A stretch of DNA of 64,000 nt from Salinarchaeum sp. Harcht-Bsk1 (GTDB lineage: Archaea > Halobacteriota > Halobacteria > Halobacteriales > Salinarchaeaceae): NCBI RefSeq assembly GCF_000403645.1, contig NC_021313.1, forward strand, positions 1,631,014-1,695,013, given 5' to 3'. Under the pieces are notes generated by a model that saw only the letters and a program-made list of their open reading frames with translations, was not told the DNA's origin and made no database searches. Within the stretch, counting starts at the first letter, position 1, and every line of letters begins with the position of its first letter. The translations under genes were made by a program, and so were the position numbers. This document shows, piece after piece, positions 62,516-64,000 of this stretch.

Positions 62516-64000
62516 ATGCCCGAGATCGACCCCACCGAGCACGAGATTTCCGAACTCGGCCCGAAAGTGAACCAGGTCGAGGACGTCGACGAACTCCAGG
62601 AGATGCTCGAACTGGAGGAGGGCGGCGAGGACCGCACCCCGGTCAAGACCCTCATCGAGAGCCGGATCGAGACGCTCGAAGCCGAGGACGAGGAGCCCGA
62701 AGACGCCGGCGAGGTCGACCTGAGCGAGAAGACCACCGCCGACGTCGGGAACCTCATCCGGGACGTCGACGAGGTCGAGGACCTCGAAGCGCTGCTCGAA
62801 CAGGAGGAGAGCGGCGAGGACCGCGACTCGGTGAAGCGCCTGATCAACCAGCGCATCGACTCCGTCCAGGGCAGCGACGACGACGGCGAGGAGGAAGAGA
62901 TCCTCCCGCCGGAGGAGGCCCACCCCGACCTCGACCACCCGACGGCGGACAAGCGCCACGTCCGCGCCCTCGAGGACGGCGAGTACCGCGACATGTGGGT
63001 CTACTGTGAGACCCAGCACGGCGAACTCCTCGACGTCTCGAAGGAGATGCTCGGGAAGGCCCGCGAGCTGATGGACGGGTACAACGAGGACTACGACGAG
63101 GCGGAGAAGGTCGTCGCGGTCGTCATCGGCGACGACGCCGAGCCGATCGCCGAGGACACCATCGAGTACGGTGCCGACCTCGCGGTCTACTACGATGACG
63201 AGCGCCTCGACCGGTTCCGACACAAGCCCTATTCCGAGGTCTTCTGCGACATGGCGCGGGGCGCCGGCCACCCCTACGGCCGCGAGGACCGCCCCGACGA
63301 AGACTGGCACGACTACGACGAGCCACGCTACGCCATCTTCCCGGCGACGCACAACGGTCGGGACCTCTCCGCGCTGGTCCAGGCCGAACTCGACTCCGGG
63401 CTCGCCTCGGACTGTTCGGACCTCTACATCGAGAACGAGGTCATCTCGAACCCCGTCAAGACCGGCGCGAAGGACAAGGTGGAGTTCGAGCGCGTGCTCC
63501 ACATGCCCCGCCCGGACTTCTCCGGGTTCGAGTACTCGACGATCCTCTGTCTGGACTCCCCGCGACGGGAGTTCCACCCGCAGGGCGCGTCGGTGATCCC
63601 GGGCAAGTTCGAACTGCCCGACCCCGACCCCGAGCGCGAGGGCGAGGTCGTCGAGCACAGCTTCGACCTCGACGACGCCTGGCTCGACGTCGAGGTCACC
63701 GACCACGACCGCCTCGAGGGCGGCGTCGACCTCACCGACCACGAGGTCGTCGTCTGCGTCGGTCGCGGGATCGACCGCAATCCGACCGAGGGGATCGAAC
63801 TCGGCGTCGAACTCTCCGAAGCGTTCGAGGACGGCGCCTTCGGCCTCACGCGCGGCGTGATCACCTCCTCCTTCCAGTTCGCCGGCCACGTCGAGCAGTA
63901 CACCGGCGAGGACCGCCAGATCGGCGAGTCCGGGCAGGAGGTCGAACCGGACCTCTACATCGCCGCGGGCGTCTCCGGGGCGATCCAGCACAAGGTCGGC
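62516..64000 (+). CDS. etfA: electron transfer flavoprotein alpha subunit (cut by right edge)
   Basis: 495 codons are in the window; the frame continues past 64000. After two helical repeats at residues 14-55 and 77-118 (each like VEDVDELQEMLELEEGGEDR and then a K..LIxSRI), the EtfA beta/alpha domain starts near VYCETQHGELLDVSKEMLGKARELMDGY. The FAD-binding half follows: SGLASDCSDLYIE, then VVVCVGRGI, GLTRGVI and YIAAGVSGAIQHKVG, the conserved FAD loop. The N-terminal repeats are not in bacterial EtfA. Start ATG 62516, two bases after the etfB stop. Confidence 0.9.
   Translation, partial: MPEIDPTEHEISELGPKVNQVEDVDELQEMLELEEGGEDRTPVKTLIESRIETLEAEDEEPEDAGEVDLSEKTTADVGNLIRDVDEVEDLEALLEQEESGEDRDSVKRLINQRIDSVQGSDDDGEEEEILPPEEAHPDLDHPTADKRHVRALEDGEYRDMWVYCETQHGELLDVSKEMLGKARELMDGYNEDYDEAEKVVAVVIGDDAEPIAEDTIEYGADLAVYYDDERLDRFRHKPYSEVFCDMARGAGHPYGREDRPDEDWHDYDEPRYAIFPATHNGRDLSALVQAELDSGLASDCSDLYIENEVISNPVKTGAKDKVEFERVLHMPRPDFSGFEYSTILCLDSPRREFHPQGASVIPGKFELPDPDPEREGEVVEHSFDLDDAWLDVEVTDHDRLEGGVDLTDHEVVVCVGRGIDRNPTEGIELGVELSEAFEDGAFGLTRGVITSSFQFAGHVEQYTGEDRQIGESGQEVEPDLYIAAGVSGAIQHKVG

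Overview
The window comes from the main chromosome of a halophilic euryarchaeon (class Halobacteria). The evidence is high GC content with strong G/C third positions, very acidic proteins, archaeal-type genes (Orc1/Cdc6, DP1 polymerase subunit, PriL, archaeal S26B signal peptidase, XPB/XPD), Tat-type lipoprotein signals, many N-glycosylation sequons, and leaderless starts with a TATA box about 25-30 bp upstream. The genus cannot be fixed from the sequence. I saw no rRNA, tRNA, CRISPR array, transposase or prophage.

Layout. 0-8.6 kb: edge gene, GNAT, XPB helicase, DUF4097-type lipoprotein, small conserved protein, secreted two-repeat protein, and an ABC-2 export operon with a lipoprotein. 8.7-15.3 kb: a CARF-like/winged-helix regulator divergent from a serine hydroxymethyltransferase (SHMT) homologue and a shortened SAM methyltransferase, then two alpha/beta hydrolases, a pair of inverted repeat units and S-adenosylhomocysteine hydrolase. 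15.5-24.3 kb: a surface region with a 2399-residue subtilase carrying a beta-helix and about eleven CARDB-like repeats, a decayed copy of its tail, and an acidic secreted protein. 24.4-36.1 kb: MtaD, then the replication neighbourhood rnhB, DP1, signal peptidase, orc1, origin, msrA, small membrane protein, priL, oapA-oapB-oapC.

36.3-47.8 kb: membrane and zinc-ribbon proteins, a TetR-MATE efflux pair with a perfect 20-bp operator-like palindrome, a formyltransferase/NodB-type deacetylase pair, XPD helicase, AI-2E-type permease and Fic protein. 48-54.6 kb: UvrB, PQQ-propeller lipoprotein, Na/Ca-exchanger-type protein, a third repeat unit, a bactofilin-like protein and a 44-residue membrane peptide. 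54.8-64 kb: a CHAT/caspase-like protein, a four-CBS protein with a ribosome-hibernation-like tail, a two-CBS protein, a tandem WHy (LEA2) protein, then ferredoxin-etfB-etfA, cut by the right edge.

How it works together. The centre is the chromosomal origin: two opposed origin recognition boxes (ORBs) flank an AT-rich stretch, a third box sits on the orc1 promoter, and primase, DP1, RNase HII and Oap genes surround it. Further ORB-like boxes recur singly in gaps far from the origin. SHMT homologue, methyltransferase, AhcY and MtaD point to one-carbon and SAM-salvage metabolism. XPB, XPD and UvrB give a repair theme. The items most worth a second look are the dispersed ORB-like boxes, the 115-123 bp repeat family, the broken signal-peptide frame of the giant protease, the orphan CARF-like regulator, the CHAT protein and the CBS-hibernation fusion.
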